64,000 nucleotides of DNA, from assembly GCF_900187645.1 (NCBI RefSeq), contig NZ_FYEE01000001.1, forward strand, positions 124,001-188,000. The letters run 5' to 3'. Below are positions 37,174 through 47,106 of this stretch, piece after piece. Every line of letters starts with the position of its first letter. Within the stretch, counting starts at the first letter, position 1. Below the pieces are notes generated by a model. It was not told where the DNA came from and did no database searches. It worked only from the letters and a program-made list of their open reading frames with translations. The position numbers were made by a program, and so were the translations under genes. Origin of the DNA: Pseudomonas sp. Irchel 3E20. GTDB lineage: Bacteria > Pseudomonadota > Gammaproteobacteria > Pseudomonadales > Pseudomonadaceae.

Positions 37174-37479
37174 GACGGTCCCTCTTGTTTTTTTATGTAG
37201 TGAGCAATGTTCCGGCGCCCCTGTGGGGGAAGACGGACATTGCTGCTCCCGAATCAACGCGTACGGCAGGTCCCGGGCCAACAGCACACGATTGCCGTGC
37301 GACGACGGTAGGAGCCGAAGACAGAACCGTAAATGCGAATAGGCCTGAAAGTCGTGTAGGAAAAGGCGACTCGCCTTGGAATGTCGCAGTAGTTCGCAAA
37401 CGATGCGGACGTAAGTAAATTCCTAGCGGCGAGGTGGGCAAAACCACGGCGGTGTCATGGACGCCGCCGTGGCCGGGCC
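37174..37479. other. 306-base gap between the two duplicated dppA genes
   Basis: No gene is seen. It contains a hairpin next to the upstream dppA stop (37444-37472). A second promoter for the downstream genes could lie here, but none was clear. Confidence 0.5.
37444..37472 (-). terminator. terminator-like hairpin after the first dppA
   Basis: CCACGGCGG (37444-37452) pairs with CCGCCGTGG (37464-37472). On the minus strand the stem is followed directly by TTTTG, eight bases after the dppA stop, giving the look of an intrinsic terminator of moderate strength. Confidence 0.65.
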
Positions 37480-39105
37480 TTATTTGCTGACGCTGACACC
37501 GTAGAAGGAGTTCAGGCCAAACGGGCTGATCTTGAAGTCCTGCACGGTGGTGCGCATGGGTTGGTACACCGTCGAGTTGGCGATCGGCGTATAGGGGACT
37601 GCATCTTTGAGCAGGTGTTGCGCCTGCTTGTACAGCTCGGTGCGCTTGGCGACGTCCGATGTGGCCTTGGCCTGTTTGATGATGGCGTCGTAGGGTTTGT
37701 CGCACCACTTGGAGAAGTTGTTGCCGCCCAGGGAGTCGCAGCCGAACAGTACGTTGAGCCAGTTGTCCGGGTCACCGTTGTCGCCGCTCCAGCCAATAAT
37801 CATGGCCTGGTTCTCGCCGCCCTTGGAGCGCTTGATGTACTCGCCCCACTCGTAGCTGACGATGTTGACCTTGAGGCCTATCTTGGCCCAGTCCGATTGC
37901 AGCATTTCGGCCATCAGCTTAGCGTTGGGGTTGTACGGACGCTGCACTGGCATGGCCCAAAGGGTGATTTCGGTGCCTTCCTTGATGTCGGCTTTTTTCA
38001 GCAGTTCCTTGGCTTTCTCGGGGTTGTAGGGGGCGTCCTGGATGGTGTCGTCATAGGACCACTGGGTGGGGGGCATGGCGTTCTTCGCCAGTTGCCCAGC
38101 GCCCTGGTACACCGAGTCGATGATCTGCTGCTTGTTCACCGCCATGTCCATTGCCTGGCGCACTTCGAGTTTGGCCAGCGGGTTGGCGTCGGTACGGCCT
38201 TTGAGCACGGGCATCACGTTGTAGGCGATGTAACCCAGGTTGAAACCAGCCTGGTGCGGCATTTTCAGGGCTTTGTCTTCACTCAGGGCCTTGAGGTCGG
38301 CGGGGCGCGGGAACAGGGTGATCTGGCATTCGTTTTTCTTGAGCTTCTGGATGCGTACCGAGGGGTCGGTGGTGATGGCGAAGATCAGGTTGTCGATCTT
38401 CACGTCTTCAGGTTTCCAGTAGTCCTTGTTGCCGGTGTAGCGGATGTTGGAATCCTTCTGGTAGCTCTTGAACACGAACGGCCCCGTGCCAATGGGTTTT
38501 TGGTTGATCTCACCGGGCTTGCCATCCTTGAGCAGTTGGGCGGCGTATTCGGCGGATTGGACCGAGGCAAAGCTCATGGCCATGTTCTGGATGAACGCGG
38601 CATCGACGCTGCCCAAGGTGAATTTGACGGTCAGGTCGTCGATTTTCTCGATGTTCTTGATATTGGTGTTCATCCCCATGTCTGTGAAGTACGGGAACTC
38701 GGTGGGGTAGGCTTTGCGGAACGGCATGTCCTTGTCGATCATGCGGTTGAAGGTAAACAGCACATCGTCGGCGTTGAAAGTGCGGGTCGGCTTGAAGTAG
38801 GGCGTGGTGTGGAACTTGACGCCTTCGCGCAGGTGGAAGGTGTAGCTCAGGCCGTCTTCGGAGATGTCCCAGCGGGTGGCCAGGCCGGGCACCACCGCGG
38901 TGCCGCCGCGCTCGAACTGGCTCAAGCGGTTGAACATGGTCTCGGCCGTGGCGTCGAAGTCGGTTCCGGTGGTGTATTGGCCCGGGTCGAAGCCAGCGGG
39001 GCTGCCTTCGGAACAGAACACCAAATTGGTGGCTGCCTGGGCAAAAGGAGCGCTGGCAAGCAGGCTTGCGCCAACGAGGAACGGAATGACGGCGTGTTTA
39101 AGCAT
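37480..39105 (-). CDS. dppA: dipeptide ABC transporter substrate-binding protein (first copy)
   Basis: A 541-residue DppA-type protein. ATG 39105 (MLKHAVIPFLVGASLLASAP) has GAGG upstream and starts a signal peptide ending at FAQA; a frame start at 39129 is less likely. It is very similar to the copy at 35572, with a few extra residues (VMPVLKGRTDANPLAKLEVR). It is first in the gene order and probably the most strongly expressed, since hairpins follow each binding-protein gene. Confidence 0.92.
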   Translation of the reverse strand: MLKHAVIPFLVGASLLASAPFAQAATNLVFCSEGSPAGFDPGQYTTGTDFDATAETMFNRLSQFERGGTAVVPGLATRWDISEDGLSYTFHLREGVKFHTTPYFKPTRTFNADDVLFTFNRMIDKDMPFRKAYPTEFPYFTDMGMNTNIKNIEKIDDLTVKFTLGSVDAAFIQNMAMSFASVQSAEYAAQLLKDGKPGEINQKPIGTGPFVFKSYQKDSNIRYTGNKDYWKPEDVKIDNLIFAITTDPSVRIQKLKKNECQITLFPRPADLKALSEDKALKMPHQAGFNLGYIAYNVMPVLKGRTDANPLAKLEVRQAMDMAVNKQQIIDSVYQGAGQLAKNAMPPTQWSYDDTIQDAPYNPEKAKELLKKADIKEGTEITLWAMPVQRPYNPNAKLMAEMLQSDWAKIGLKVNIVSYEWGEYIKRSKGGENQAMIIGWSGDNGDPDNWLNVLFGCDSLGGNNFSKWCDKPYDAIIKQAKATSDVAKRTELYKQAQHLLKDAVPYTPIANSTVYQPMRTTVQDFKISPFGLNSFYGVSVSK

Positions 39106-39370
39106 GGTGGCCTCATGATTTGTTGTCATTTTTTAAGAGAGGGCGACCTCGTGAGTCGGCCTGCCGATACTTAAGCAGGCGCCATGCCTAACACAAGATG
39201 CTCAGGGCAACCGAGGCTTAAACAGTGGTACGAACGTACCTTAATGTCGCATTGCTATAAGTTTTGCCGCGTTTTGGCCATTTTCAGGGCTGTTGGGCCT
39301 GTAGACAGTGGTGCGCGAGTGTGCCTTCGAGGTGTCTGGCGCGCGGGTTTGGTGCAGGATTTGGGTTGCC

Positions 39371-40144
39371 TCAGGGGCTGTCTTTGATCGGCGCCGGGCT
39401 GCGTTGCATGGGTTTACCGATCACGAGCCCTGCCGGATTGGGCTGCTTGGACAATGGCCACAACTCGGCCATGGCTAAGGTGTTGAAGGTGATGTCCCGT
39501 GGCCGGCCTGCGAGTTTTTCGAGGATGTGCCGTGCGGCGCTGTCGGCGGACAAGTCCAGCGGCAAGGGGAAGGCGTTGGGCGGGGATGGCACGGTATCGA
39601 CAAACCCGGGGCCGACCAAGGTGACATCGATGCCCTCGGGTGCCCATTCGGCTTCCAGCGAATCGAATAGGTAGCGCATCCCGGCCCGAGTTGCGCCGCA
39701 GGCTTCGGTGCGCGGTAGCGCCAGGTAGGTGACGGTGCTGGCGATGCCCACCAGGTGCGGTGAGGTACCGGCGCGTAGCAACGGCAGCGCGACTTCGACG
39801 CAATAGCTGCTGGCCAGCAGGTTGGTGCGCACCACGTGCTCGATGATCGTAGTGTCGAATTGGCGGGCGTCCACGTATTCGCAGGTGCCGGCGTTGAGGA
39901 TCACCGTGTCCAGCGCGCCCCAGGCTTGGGCGATGCGCTCGCCGATCTGGCGCACGTCCTGGCTGCGGGTCAGGTCCCCGGGCAATAGCAGCGCCCGGTC
40001 GGGGTAGCGTGCGGCGAGTGCCCGCAGCGGCTCGACACTGCGCGCGCTCAACGCCACCCGCGCTCCGCTGCTCAGCAGCGCTTGCGCCAGGGCGGCGCCG
40101 AGGCCACTGCTGGCGCCGGTCAGCCAAATACGACGTGCACTCAT
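39371..40144 (-). CDS. SDR-family protein lacking the catalytic Tyr and Lys
   Basis: A 257-residue classical-SDR fold. The cofactor motif TGASSGLG (about 9-16), LNAGT and the Ser in ASTVTY are present. The active-site YxxxK position reads EACGATRAG, so Tyr is Cys and Lys is Arg. The codons are TGC and CGG, with no frame problem. It may be a non-catalytic or altered enzyme, perhaps a binding or regulatory protein. ATG 40144 has GAGAGGAGAG upstream; the longer frame to 40222 runs into phrB. It lies 74 bases after phrB in the same direction and may belong to the light-inducible cluster. Confidence 0.82.
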   Translation of the reverse strand: MSARRIWLTGASSGLGAALAQALLSSGARVALSARSVEPLRALAARYPDRALLLPGDLTRSQDVRQIGERIAQAWGALDTVILNAGTCEYVDARQFDTTIIEHVVRTNLLASSYCVEVALPLLRAGTSPHLVGIASTVTYLALPRTEACGATRAGMRYLFDSLEAEWAPEGIDVTLVGPGFVDTVPSPPNAFPLPLDLSADSAARHILEKLAGRPRDITFNTLAMAELWPLSKQPNPAGLVIGKPMQRSPAPIKDSP

Positions 40145-40218
40145 CCAACTCTCCTCTCCGGTCAGGCGTGGGCCCGGCCGGTACTGGCAGGTGATTTCAG
40201 GGCCGGGCCCCGAGGTAT

Positions 40219-41676
40219 TCATTCATCTTCGAAGGCGACAGCTTGGCGCGAGGGCAGGTTTCTGAACGCCGCCAGCGCGCGCTCCCGGGATTGGCTCAGG
40301 TTGACGATGGGTTGTGGATAACCGGCCACGCCAAACAACCCGCCCAGGGCCGCCGGGTTGTGCAGCTGTTTTTTATCCAGGCCCGCCAGTTCCGGCAGCC
40401 AGTGTTGGATGAACAGGCCCTGGCTGTCGAATTTTTCTGACTGGCTCAAGGGGTTGAAGATGCGAAAGTACGGCGCCGAATCGGTGCCCGTGGACGAACT
40501 CCACTGCCAGCCGCCGTTGTTGGCCGCCAAGTCGCCGTCGATCAGGTGGCGCATGAAAAAGCGCTCGCCCTCGCGCCAGTCGATCAGCAGGTTTTTGGTC
40601 AGGAACATCGCTACCACCATGCGCAGGCGATTGTGCATCCAACCGGTGTGCAGCAATTGGCGCATGGCGGCGTCGATGATCGGCAACCCGGTGCGCGCCT
40701 CCTGCCACGCCGCCAGGTCTTCGGGCGCGTGGCGCCAGGCTAGGGCCTCGGTCTCCGGGCGAAAGGCGCGGTGGCGCGACACACGGGGGTAACCCACCAG
40801 AATGTGTTTGTAGAACTCGCGCCACAGCAGTTCATTGATCCAGGTAATGGCCCCGACGCTGCCGCTGTCGAACTCGCCGTGGTTGCAGTGCAATGCGGCA
40901 TGCAGGCATTGGCGCGGCGAAATCACCCCTGCCGCGAGGTAGGTCGACAACTGGCTGGTGCCGGGTTTGGCGGGGAAGTCGCGCTCGTCCTTGTAGTAGT
41001 CGATCTGCTGCTCGGCGAACTGCGCCAGGCGTCGCCGCGCCTCGTCCTCGCCGGCCGGCCAGAGCGCTTGCAGCGCCGCGTCGGGGGCGGCGAACCCGGG
41101 GATGTCGGCGGGCACTGGATCGCTGGCGATAGGCAGCGGCGCTTGGCGCGCAGGCAGCGGGACCAGGGCCGGTAGGGCACGGTGCAAGCGTTCGTAGCAG
41201 ACCTTGCGGAACTGGCTGAATACCTGGAAGTAGGTGCCGGTTTTGGTCAGCACGCTGCCGGGTTGGAACAGCAACTGGTCGAGGTAAGCGTGAAAACCGA
41301 TGCCCTGCGCCTGCAAGGCCTGGGCGGCGGCGTTGTCGCGGCCGCTTTCGTGGATGCCATATTCGTCGTTGACGTGCACCGCAACGACGCCCAGCTCCAT
41401 GCACAGGTTCAGCAGCACCTGGGGCGCATCGTCCCAGTGCGATGCCTTGCGGATCAGCAGGGGAATGTTCAACTCGCCCAGGGCGGCGCTCAGGCTGTGC
41501 AAGTTGCGCCGCCAGAAATCCACCTTGCACGGCGCGTCGTCGTGGGCGCGCCATTGCTCGGGGCTTATCAGGTACAGGGCCACGGCCGGGCCGCGTTCGG
41601 TGGCGGCGCGTAGGGCGCTGTTGTCGTGCACGCGCAGGTCACTGCGCAGCCAGATCAGTTGCAGGGGCGTGGTCAT
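40219..41676 (-). CDS. phrB: deoxyribodipyrimidine photolyase
   Basis: A 485-residue class I CPD photolyase that repairs UV dimers using blue light. The N-terminal antenna domain begins with LIWLRSDLRVHDN; the FAD domain shows GTSQLSTYLAAGVISPRQC, ELLWREFYKH, TGLPIIDAAMRQL, MHNRLRMV and WQWSSSTGTDSAPYFR, with Trp residues for electron transfer. It overlaps the MerR gene by one base (TGATG), so the two are translationally coupled and likely share the operator-controlled promoter at 43632-43659. Confidence 0.95.
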   Translation of the reverse strand: MTTPLQLIWLRSDLRVHDNSALRAATERGPAVALYLISPEQWRAHDDAPCKVDFWRRNLHSLSAALGELNIPLLIRKASHWDDAPQVLLNLCMELGVVAVHVNDEYGIHESGRDNAAAQALQAQGIGFHAYLDQLLFQPGSVLTKTGTYFQVFSQFRKVCYERLHRALPALVPLPARQAPLPIASDPVPADIPGFAAPDAALQALWPAGEDEARRRLAQFAEQQIDYYKDERDFPAKPGTSQLSTYLAAGVISPRQCLHAALHCNHGEFDSGSVGAITWINELLWREFYKHILVGYPRVSRHRAFRPETEALAWRHAPEDLAAWQEARTGLPIIDAAMRQLLHTGWMHNRLRMVVAMFLTKNLLIDWREGERFFMRHLIDGDLAANNGGWQWSSSTGTDSAPYFRIFNPLSQSEKFDSQGLFIQHWLPELAGLDKKQLHNPAALGGLFGVAGYPQPIVNLSQSRERALAAFRNLPSRQAVAFEDE

Positions 41677-42605
41677 CAGATCAGCCCCCGGCGTACGAGG
41701 AGTTGGTGTGCAGCCAAAGGGTCTTCGGCCAGGGCCGGGCCATCGTCCAGGGCGGTCAGTTCGCTGTGGTGGATGCGCACTGCGGCGCCGGCAATGATCG
41801 TTTGGCAGGGCACATTGGCGAGCAGCCTGGGCAACTGGCCCAACGCCAGGGTTTTGCTCGAATACAGCACCAGCGCCCGGGCGTTGAGGTGCTCCACTGC
41901 CAGGGCCAGTTCGGCGCCGGCCAGCGGTTCATCGAACACCGCCACTGGGCAATCGGCGCTACTGACCAGCCATGCGGTGAGCCACAGTGCCGGTTCCAGG
42001 GGGCGGTCCGACTGATTGACGAGCAATACCGGGGCACCGCGTAACTGGCGGTTGTTGTGGTAAATGCGCGCACCGAACTTGCTGCGCAGCCAGGCGTGGA
42101 AGAACACCTGCTCCATGTGGGCGGCAAACTGGCCTTGCCAGCGTATTTCCAGGTCGGCCAGCAACGGCATCAGCAATTGGGTGCACAACGTGCTGGGCGG
42201 GTACAGGGCCATGGCTTGGTTGACGAGGTCATCCACCTGGCGCTCGGCCAGTAGGCTGATAGCTTGCACCAGGTTCTGGCGCATCGCGTGCCAGTCGTTT
42301 TCGGCCGGTTGATCGAAGGGCTGCGCGGCATCGAGCAACGGCTTGACCTGGCTGACCGCCACGCCCCGGTTGAGCCACGTGAGGATGGTGAGGATGCGCT
42401 GTACATGCTCGCTGGAGAACAGGCGATGGCCCTTGGGCGTGCGTTGCGGCACCACCAGGCCATAGCGGCGTTCCCAGGCGCGCAGGGTCACGGCGTTGAC
42501 CCCGGTGAGCCGGGCCACATCGCGGATCGGCAGCCAGCCTTGGGCCAGGGCTTGCTGGTAGTCGCTGTCGGAGGCGGCCGGCAGAGGAGCGGAGGAATCG
42601 GTCAT
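41676..42605 (-). CDS. MerR-family light-response regulator (LitR/PplR type)
   Basis: A 309-residue regulator with an N-terminal MerR winged helix (LPIRDVARLTGVNAVTLRAW, then ERRYGLVVPQRTPKGHRLFS) and a C-terminal region of LitR/CarH size. The cobalamin signature DxHxxG is not visible, so it probably does not bind B12 itself, as in the pseudomonad PplR proteins that depend on LOV photoreceptors. It lies between phrB and the DUF523 gene as pplR1 does in P. putida, and its promoter carries TGTACA-N12-TGTACA sites. It probably represses this operon in the dark, including itself. Confidence 0.85.
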   Translation of the reverse strand: MTDSSAPLPAASDSDYQQALAQGWLPIRDVARLTGVNAVTLRAWERRYGLVVPQRTPKGHRLFSSEHVQRILTILTWLNRGVAVSQVKPLLDAAQPFDQPAENDWHAMRQNLVQAISLLAERQVDDLVNQAMALYPPSTLCTQLLMPLLADLEIRWQGQFAAHMEQVFFHAWLRSKFGARIYHNNRQLRGAPVLLVNQSDRPLEPALWLTAWLVSSADCPVAVFDEPLAGAELALAVEHLNARALVLYSSKTLALGQLPRLLANVPCQTIIAGAAVRIHHSELTALDDGPALAEDPLAAHQLLVRRGLI

Positions 42606-42608
42606 GGG

Positions 42609-43574
42609 TTAAATCGCATTTCGCAAACTGAGGTTTTCCGGATGGGGTTGCAGGTACACCTGCTGCGCCAGATACGGGTCGGGGTGGTGGCGCAAGTGAT
42701 GCTTGAGCAGGGTCAGCGGCACCACCAGGGGCACGATGCCTTGGTGGTACTGGCCAATGAGGTGCTGCACTTCACGCTTGTCATCGCGGCTGATGGCTTG
42801 CTTGAGGTAACCGCTCAGGTGTTGCAGCACATTGGTGTGGGTGCGACGGGTTGCGCATTGCTTGAGAGCCGCCATCAGCGCGCGGAAATAACGCGGGGCC
42901 ACAGCGTGCGGGTCGGCTTTGCCCATGCTGCCCAGCAGCTTGCCCAGCGTTTTGTACTGCTCCGGGTTGTGGGCCATGAGCTGGTATTTGTAGCGCGCGT
43001 GGAATTCGGTCAGGGCGCGGCGGCTCAGGCCTTGTGCGCACAGTTGCTGCCACGCGGCGTAGGCGAACACCCGGGTGAGGAAGTTTTCCCGCAGCACCGG
43101 GTCGTTGAGGCGGCCGTCTTCTTCCACCGGCAGGTCGGGGTGCCGAGCGCAAAAGGCCTGTGCGTAGATACCGCGCCCAGCATGCTCGGCGGGCGCGCCG
43201 TTGCTCTGGTAGACCTTGACCCGTGCCAGGCCACAGGAGGGCGACTTCTGCATGAAGATGTAGCCGCAGATATCCGTGAGTTGCCCGGCCATTTGCTGGC
43301 CATAGTCGGCCAGGGCCTGGGTCACGTCGTTGTCGCCATGCACGGTGCCCACGGCCCGCGGGGCTTGCGGGTCGCCCACCAGGCGGATGGGTTCGCGCGG
43401 GGTGCCCAGGCCGATGGCCACTTCCGGGCACAGGGGCACGAAGTCGAAGTAGTCGGCCAGGGTTTGGCTGCACAGGGTGGACTGTTTGTGCCCGCCGTTG
43501 TAACGCACGGGTTGGCCCATCAGGCAGGCGCTGACGGCGATTTTCGGGCGGGGCGCGGTAAGGTCGCTGTGCAT
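42609..43574 (-). CDS. DUF523/DUF1722 two-domain protein
   Basis: A 321-residue protein. The N-terminal half is DUF523 (KIAVSACLMGQPVRYNG, LCPEVAIGLGTPREP, KSPSCGLARVKVY) with conserved Cys residues; the C-terminal half is DUF1722/YbgA (FHARYKYQLMAHNPEQYKTL and a following helical block). ATG 43574 has GAGG upstream; a start at 43622 would place the first codon inside an operator. It is the first gene of the operon with the MerR regulator and phrB. Function unknown; it is commonly linked with photolyase genes. Confidence 0.88.
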   Translation of the reverse strand: MHSDLTAPRPKIAVSACLMGQPVRYNGGHKQSTLCSQTLADYFDFVPLCPEVAIGLGTPREPIRLVGDPQAPRAVGTVHGDNDVTQALADYGQQMAGQLTDICGYIFMQKSPSCGLARVKVYQSNGAPAEHAGRGIYAQAFCARHPDLPVEEDGRLNDPVLRENFLTRVFAYAAWQQLCAQGLSRRALTEFHARYKYQLMAHNPEQYKTLGKLLGSMGKADPHAVAPRYFRALMAALKQCATRRTHTNVLQHLSGYLKQAISRDDKREVQHLIGQYHQGIVPLVVPLTLLKHHLRHHPDPYLAQQVYLQPHPENLSLRNAI

Positions 43575-43597
43575 TGGGGTGGCCTCTGGCTGAAACC

Positions 43598-43621
43598 TGT
43601 ACAGGATGCTTTGCCTGTACA
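43598..43621 (-). promoter_or_regulatory. PplR/LitR-type operator 1
   Basis: TGTACA at 43598-43603 and TGTACA at 43616-43621 are separated by exactly 12 bases. This fits the direct repeat T(G/A)TACA-N12-TGTA(C/T)A reported for P. putida PplR1. It lies just downstream of the -10 box, between the promoter and the DUF523 gene. Confidence 0.82.
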
Positions 43622-43631
43622 ACTTGTTTTC

Positions 43632-43659
43632 ATCATAGGTTTAGATGTGTACAAGTCAA
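43632..43659 (-). promoter_or_regulatory. promoter of the DUF523-merR-phrB operon
   Basis: On the minus strand TTGACT (43659-43654), a 16-base spacer and TATGAT (43637-43632) make a strong sigma-70 match, five of six in both boxes. The -35 box lies inside operator 2, so a bound regulator would block RNA polymerase. Confidence 0.7.
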
Positions 43660-43671
43660 CTTTTTTGTACA
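43648..43671 (-). promoter_or_regulatory. PplR/LitR-type operator 2
   Basis: TGTACA at 43648-43653 and TGTACA at 43666-43671 with a 12-base spacer. It is centred 50 bases from operator 1, about five helical turns, so the two may be bound cooperatively on one DNA face. It overlaps the -35 box. Confidence 0.85.
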
Positions 43672-43672
43672 G

Positions 43673-45054
<1,382 letters not shown>

Positions 45055-45072
45055 TTACGCGAGGAAGACCTC

Positions 45073-45975
45073 ATGCACATATTGCTGACCGGCGGTACGG
45101 GTTTGATAGGGCGCCAGCTCTGCCGTCACTGGCTGGCGCAGGGGCACCGCTTGACCGTGTGGAGCCGCCGCCCGGACGCGGTCGCGAGGCTGTGTGGCGC
45201 GGGTGTGCGGGGCATCGGGCAGCTTGAGGCGTTGGGTGCAGAGCCGGTGGATGCGCTGGTCAACCTGGCGGGCGCGCCCATCGCCGACCGGCCTTGGACC
45301 CACAAACGCAAGGCCTTGCTCTGGAGCAGCCGCATCGGCGTCACCGAAACCCTGCTGGCCTGGCTGCAAAGCCGCGCACAACGGCCGCAGGTGTTGATTA
45401 GCGGCTCGGCCGTGGGCTGGTACGGCGATGGCGGCGAGCGTGAGTTGACCGAAGATTCACCGCCGGTCAGTGAGGATTTCGCCAGCCAGTTGTGCATTGC
45501 CTGGGAAGAAACCGCGCAGCGCGCCGAAGCCTTAGGTGTACGCGTGGTGCTGGTGCGCACCGGCTTGGTGCTGTCGCAGGAGGGCGGCTTTTTGTCGCGT
45601 CTGCTGGTGCCGTTCAAATTGGCGCTGGGCGGGCCCATCGGCAATGGCCGACAATGGATGCCCTGGATCCACATCAACGACCAAGTGGCCTTGATCGATT
45701 TTCTGCTGCACCAGCAAGACGCCAGCGGTCCTTATAATGCCTGCGCGCCGAAACCAGTGCGCAATCGCGAATTTGCCAAGGCCCTGGGCGCCTCGCTGCA
45801 CCGCCCCGCAGTGGTGCCGATGCCGGCCTTCGCCTTGCGGGTTGGCCTGGGGGAGTTGTCTTTACTGTTGCTCGGTGGCCAGCGGGCCACGCCAGCGCGT
45901 TTGCTGGCGGCGGGTTTTACCTTTGAATTCAATGATGTACGTGCGGCCCTGGACGATGTGACCAGCCGCCTTTGA
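45073..45975 (+). CDS. TIGR01777-family SDR epimerase-like protein (YfcH type)
   Basis: A 300-residue extended SDR with [16 protein letters not shown] at the N-terminus, a mid-protein [19 protein letters not shown] and [15 protein letters not shown]. The C-terminal DUF1731 block ([20 protein letters not shown]) is diagnostic of YfcH relatives. ATG 45073 has GAGGAAG upstream. Its substrate is unknown. It lies 13 bases before hemH and probably shares its message. Confidence 0.88.
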   Translation: MHILLTGGTGLIGRQLCRHWLAQGHRLTVWSRRPDAVARLCGAGVRGIGQLEALGAEPVDALVNLAGAPIADRPWTHKRKALLWSSRIGVTETLLAWLQSRAQRPQVLISGSAVGWYGDGGERELTEDSPPVSEDFASQLCIAWEETAQRAEALGVRVVLVRTGLVLSQEGGFLSRLLVPFKLALGGPIGNGRQWMPWIHINDQVALIDFLLHQQDASGPYNACAPKPVRNREFAKALGASLHRPAVVPMPAFALRVGLGELSLLLLGGQRATPARLLAAGFTFEFNDVRAALDDVTSRL

Positions 45976-45988
45976 TATAGGACGTTGC

Positions 45989-47011
45989 ATGACCGATCAC
46001 GCGTTGCTCCTGGTCAACTTGGGCTCGCCCGCCTCTACTTCGGTGGCGGATGTGCGCAGTTATCTCAACCAATTTCTGATGGACCCTTACGTTATCGACC
46101 TGCCCTGGCCGGTGCGGCGTTTGCTGGTGTCGCTGATCCTGATTAAGCGCCCCGAGCAGTCCGCCCATGCCTACGCCTCGATCTGGTGGGAGGAGGGCTC
46201 GCCGCTGGTGGTGCTCAGCCGCCGTTTGCAGCAAGCGATGCGCGCGCAGTGGAGCCACGGCCCGGTGGAACTGGCGATGCGCTACGGCGAGCCGTCCCTG
46301 GAAACCACGCTGACGCGCCTGGCGGCCCAGGGCCACAAGAAGATCACCCTGGCGCCGCTCTACCCGCAGTTTGCCGACAGCACCGTGACCACGGTGATCG
46401 AGGAGGCCAAGCGGGTGGTGCGCGAGAAGAACCTGGATGTGCAGTTCTCGATTCTGCAACCGTTCTACGACCAGCCTGAATACCTCGAGGCCCTGGTGGC
46501 CAGCGCCAAGCCGCATTTGGCCCAGGGTTACGACCACTTGCTGCTGAGTTTCCATGGTTTGCCCGAGCGGCACCTGAAAAAACTCAACCCGGGCCACTGC
46601 TGCGAAGGGCAAAGCGACTGCTGTCGCAATGCGCCACCGCAAGTGGTTGCTACCTGCTATCGCAGCCAGTGCCTGCGCACCGCGGCAGCGTTTGCCGAGC
46701 GCATGGGCCTGGCGGACGGCAAGTGGTCGGTGTCGTTTCAGTCGCGCCTGGGCCGCGCCAAGTGGATCGAACCCTACACCGAGGCGACCCTGGATGCATT
46801 GGCCAAGCAGGGGGTGAAGAAAATCCTGGTGATGTGCCCGGCGTTCGTCGCCGATTGCATCGAAACCCTGGAGGAGATTGGTGATCGCGGTCGCGAACAG
46901 TTCCGCCAGGCCGGTGGCGAAGAGCTGGTGCTGGTGCCCTGCCTGAATGACGACCTGCAATGGGCCGTGGCGTTGAATGCCCTGTGTGAAAGGGCACCCA
47001 TCGCGTTGTAA
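45989..47011 (+). CDS. hemH: ferrochelatase
   Basis: A 340-residue enzyme that inserts Fe(II) into protoporphyrin IX at the end of haem synthesis. The N-terminal [23 protein letters not shown] and [14 protein letters not shown] (catalytic His) are present, as is [17 protein letters not shown] with the conserved Glu. The middle holds a dense group of six cysteines ([10 protein letters not shown], then TCYRSQC), which might bind metal. It follows the yfcH-like gene and ends at paired REP elements. Confidence 0.95.
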   Translation: MTDHALLLVNLGSPASTSVADVRSYLNQFLMDPYVIDLPWPVRRLLVSLILIKRPEQSAHAYASIWWEEGSPLVVLSRRLQQAMRAQWSHGPVELAMRYGEPSLETTLTRLAAQGHKKITLAPLYPQFADSTVTTVIEEAKRVVREKNLDVQFSILQPFYDQPEYLEALVASAKPHLAQGYDHLLLSFHGLPERHLKKLNPGHCCEGQSDCCRNAPPQVVATCYRSQCLRTAAAFAERMGLADGKWSVSFQSRLGRAKWIEPYTEATLDALAKQGVKKILVMCPAFVADCIETLEEIGDRGREQFRQAGGEELVLVPCLNDDLQWAVALNALCERAPIAL

Positions 47012-47024
47012 GCCTGGTTAAACG

Positions 47025-47090
47025 CATCGCGGGCAAGCCCGCTCCCACAGGTGTTCACATTCCTCTGTGGGAGCGGGCTTGCCCGCGATG
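47025..47090. repeat. paired inverted REP elements (REPIN)
   Basis: Two perfect inverted 26-base copies: CATCGCGGGCAAG CCCGCTCCCACAG at 47025-47050, and its reverse complement at 47065-47090, 14 bases apart. This is the REPIN doublet of the P. fluorescens group, moved by a REP-associated transposase in trans. It lies in the convergent gap between hemH and uraA and may also fold as a terminator. Confidence 0.88.
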
Positions 47091-47106
47091 ACCTTCCTGA
47101 GGCTGG

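Noticed and set aside
43575..43622. An earlier start (43622) for the DUF523/DUF1722 gene
   Set aside because: It would put the coding start within operator 1, leaving only about 10 bases of leader after the -10 box; ATG 43574 has a good ribosome site.
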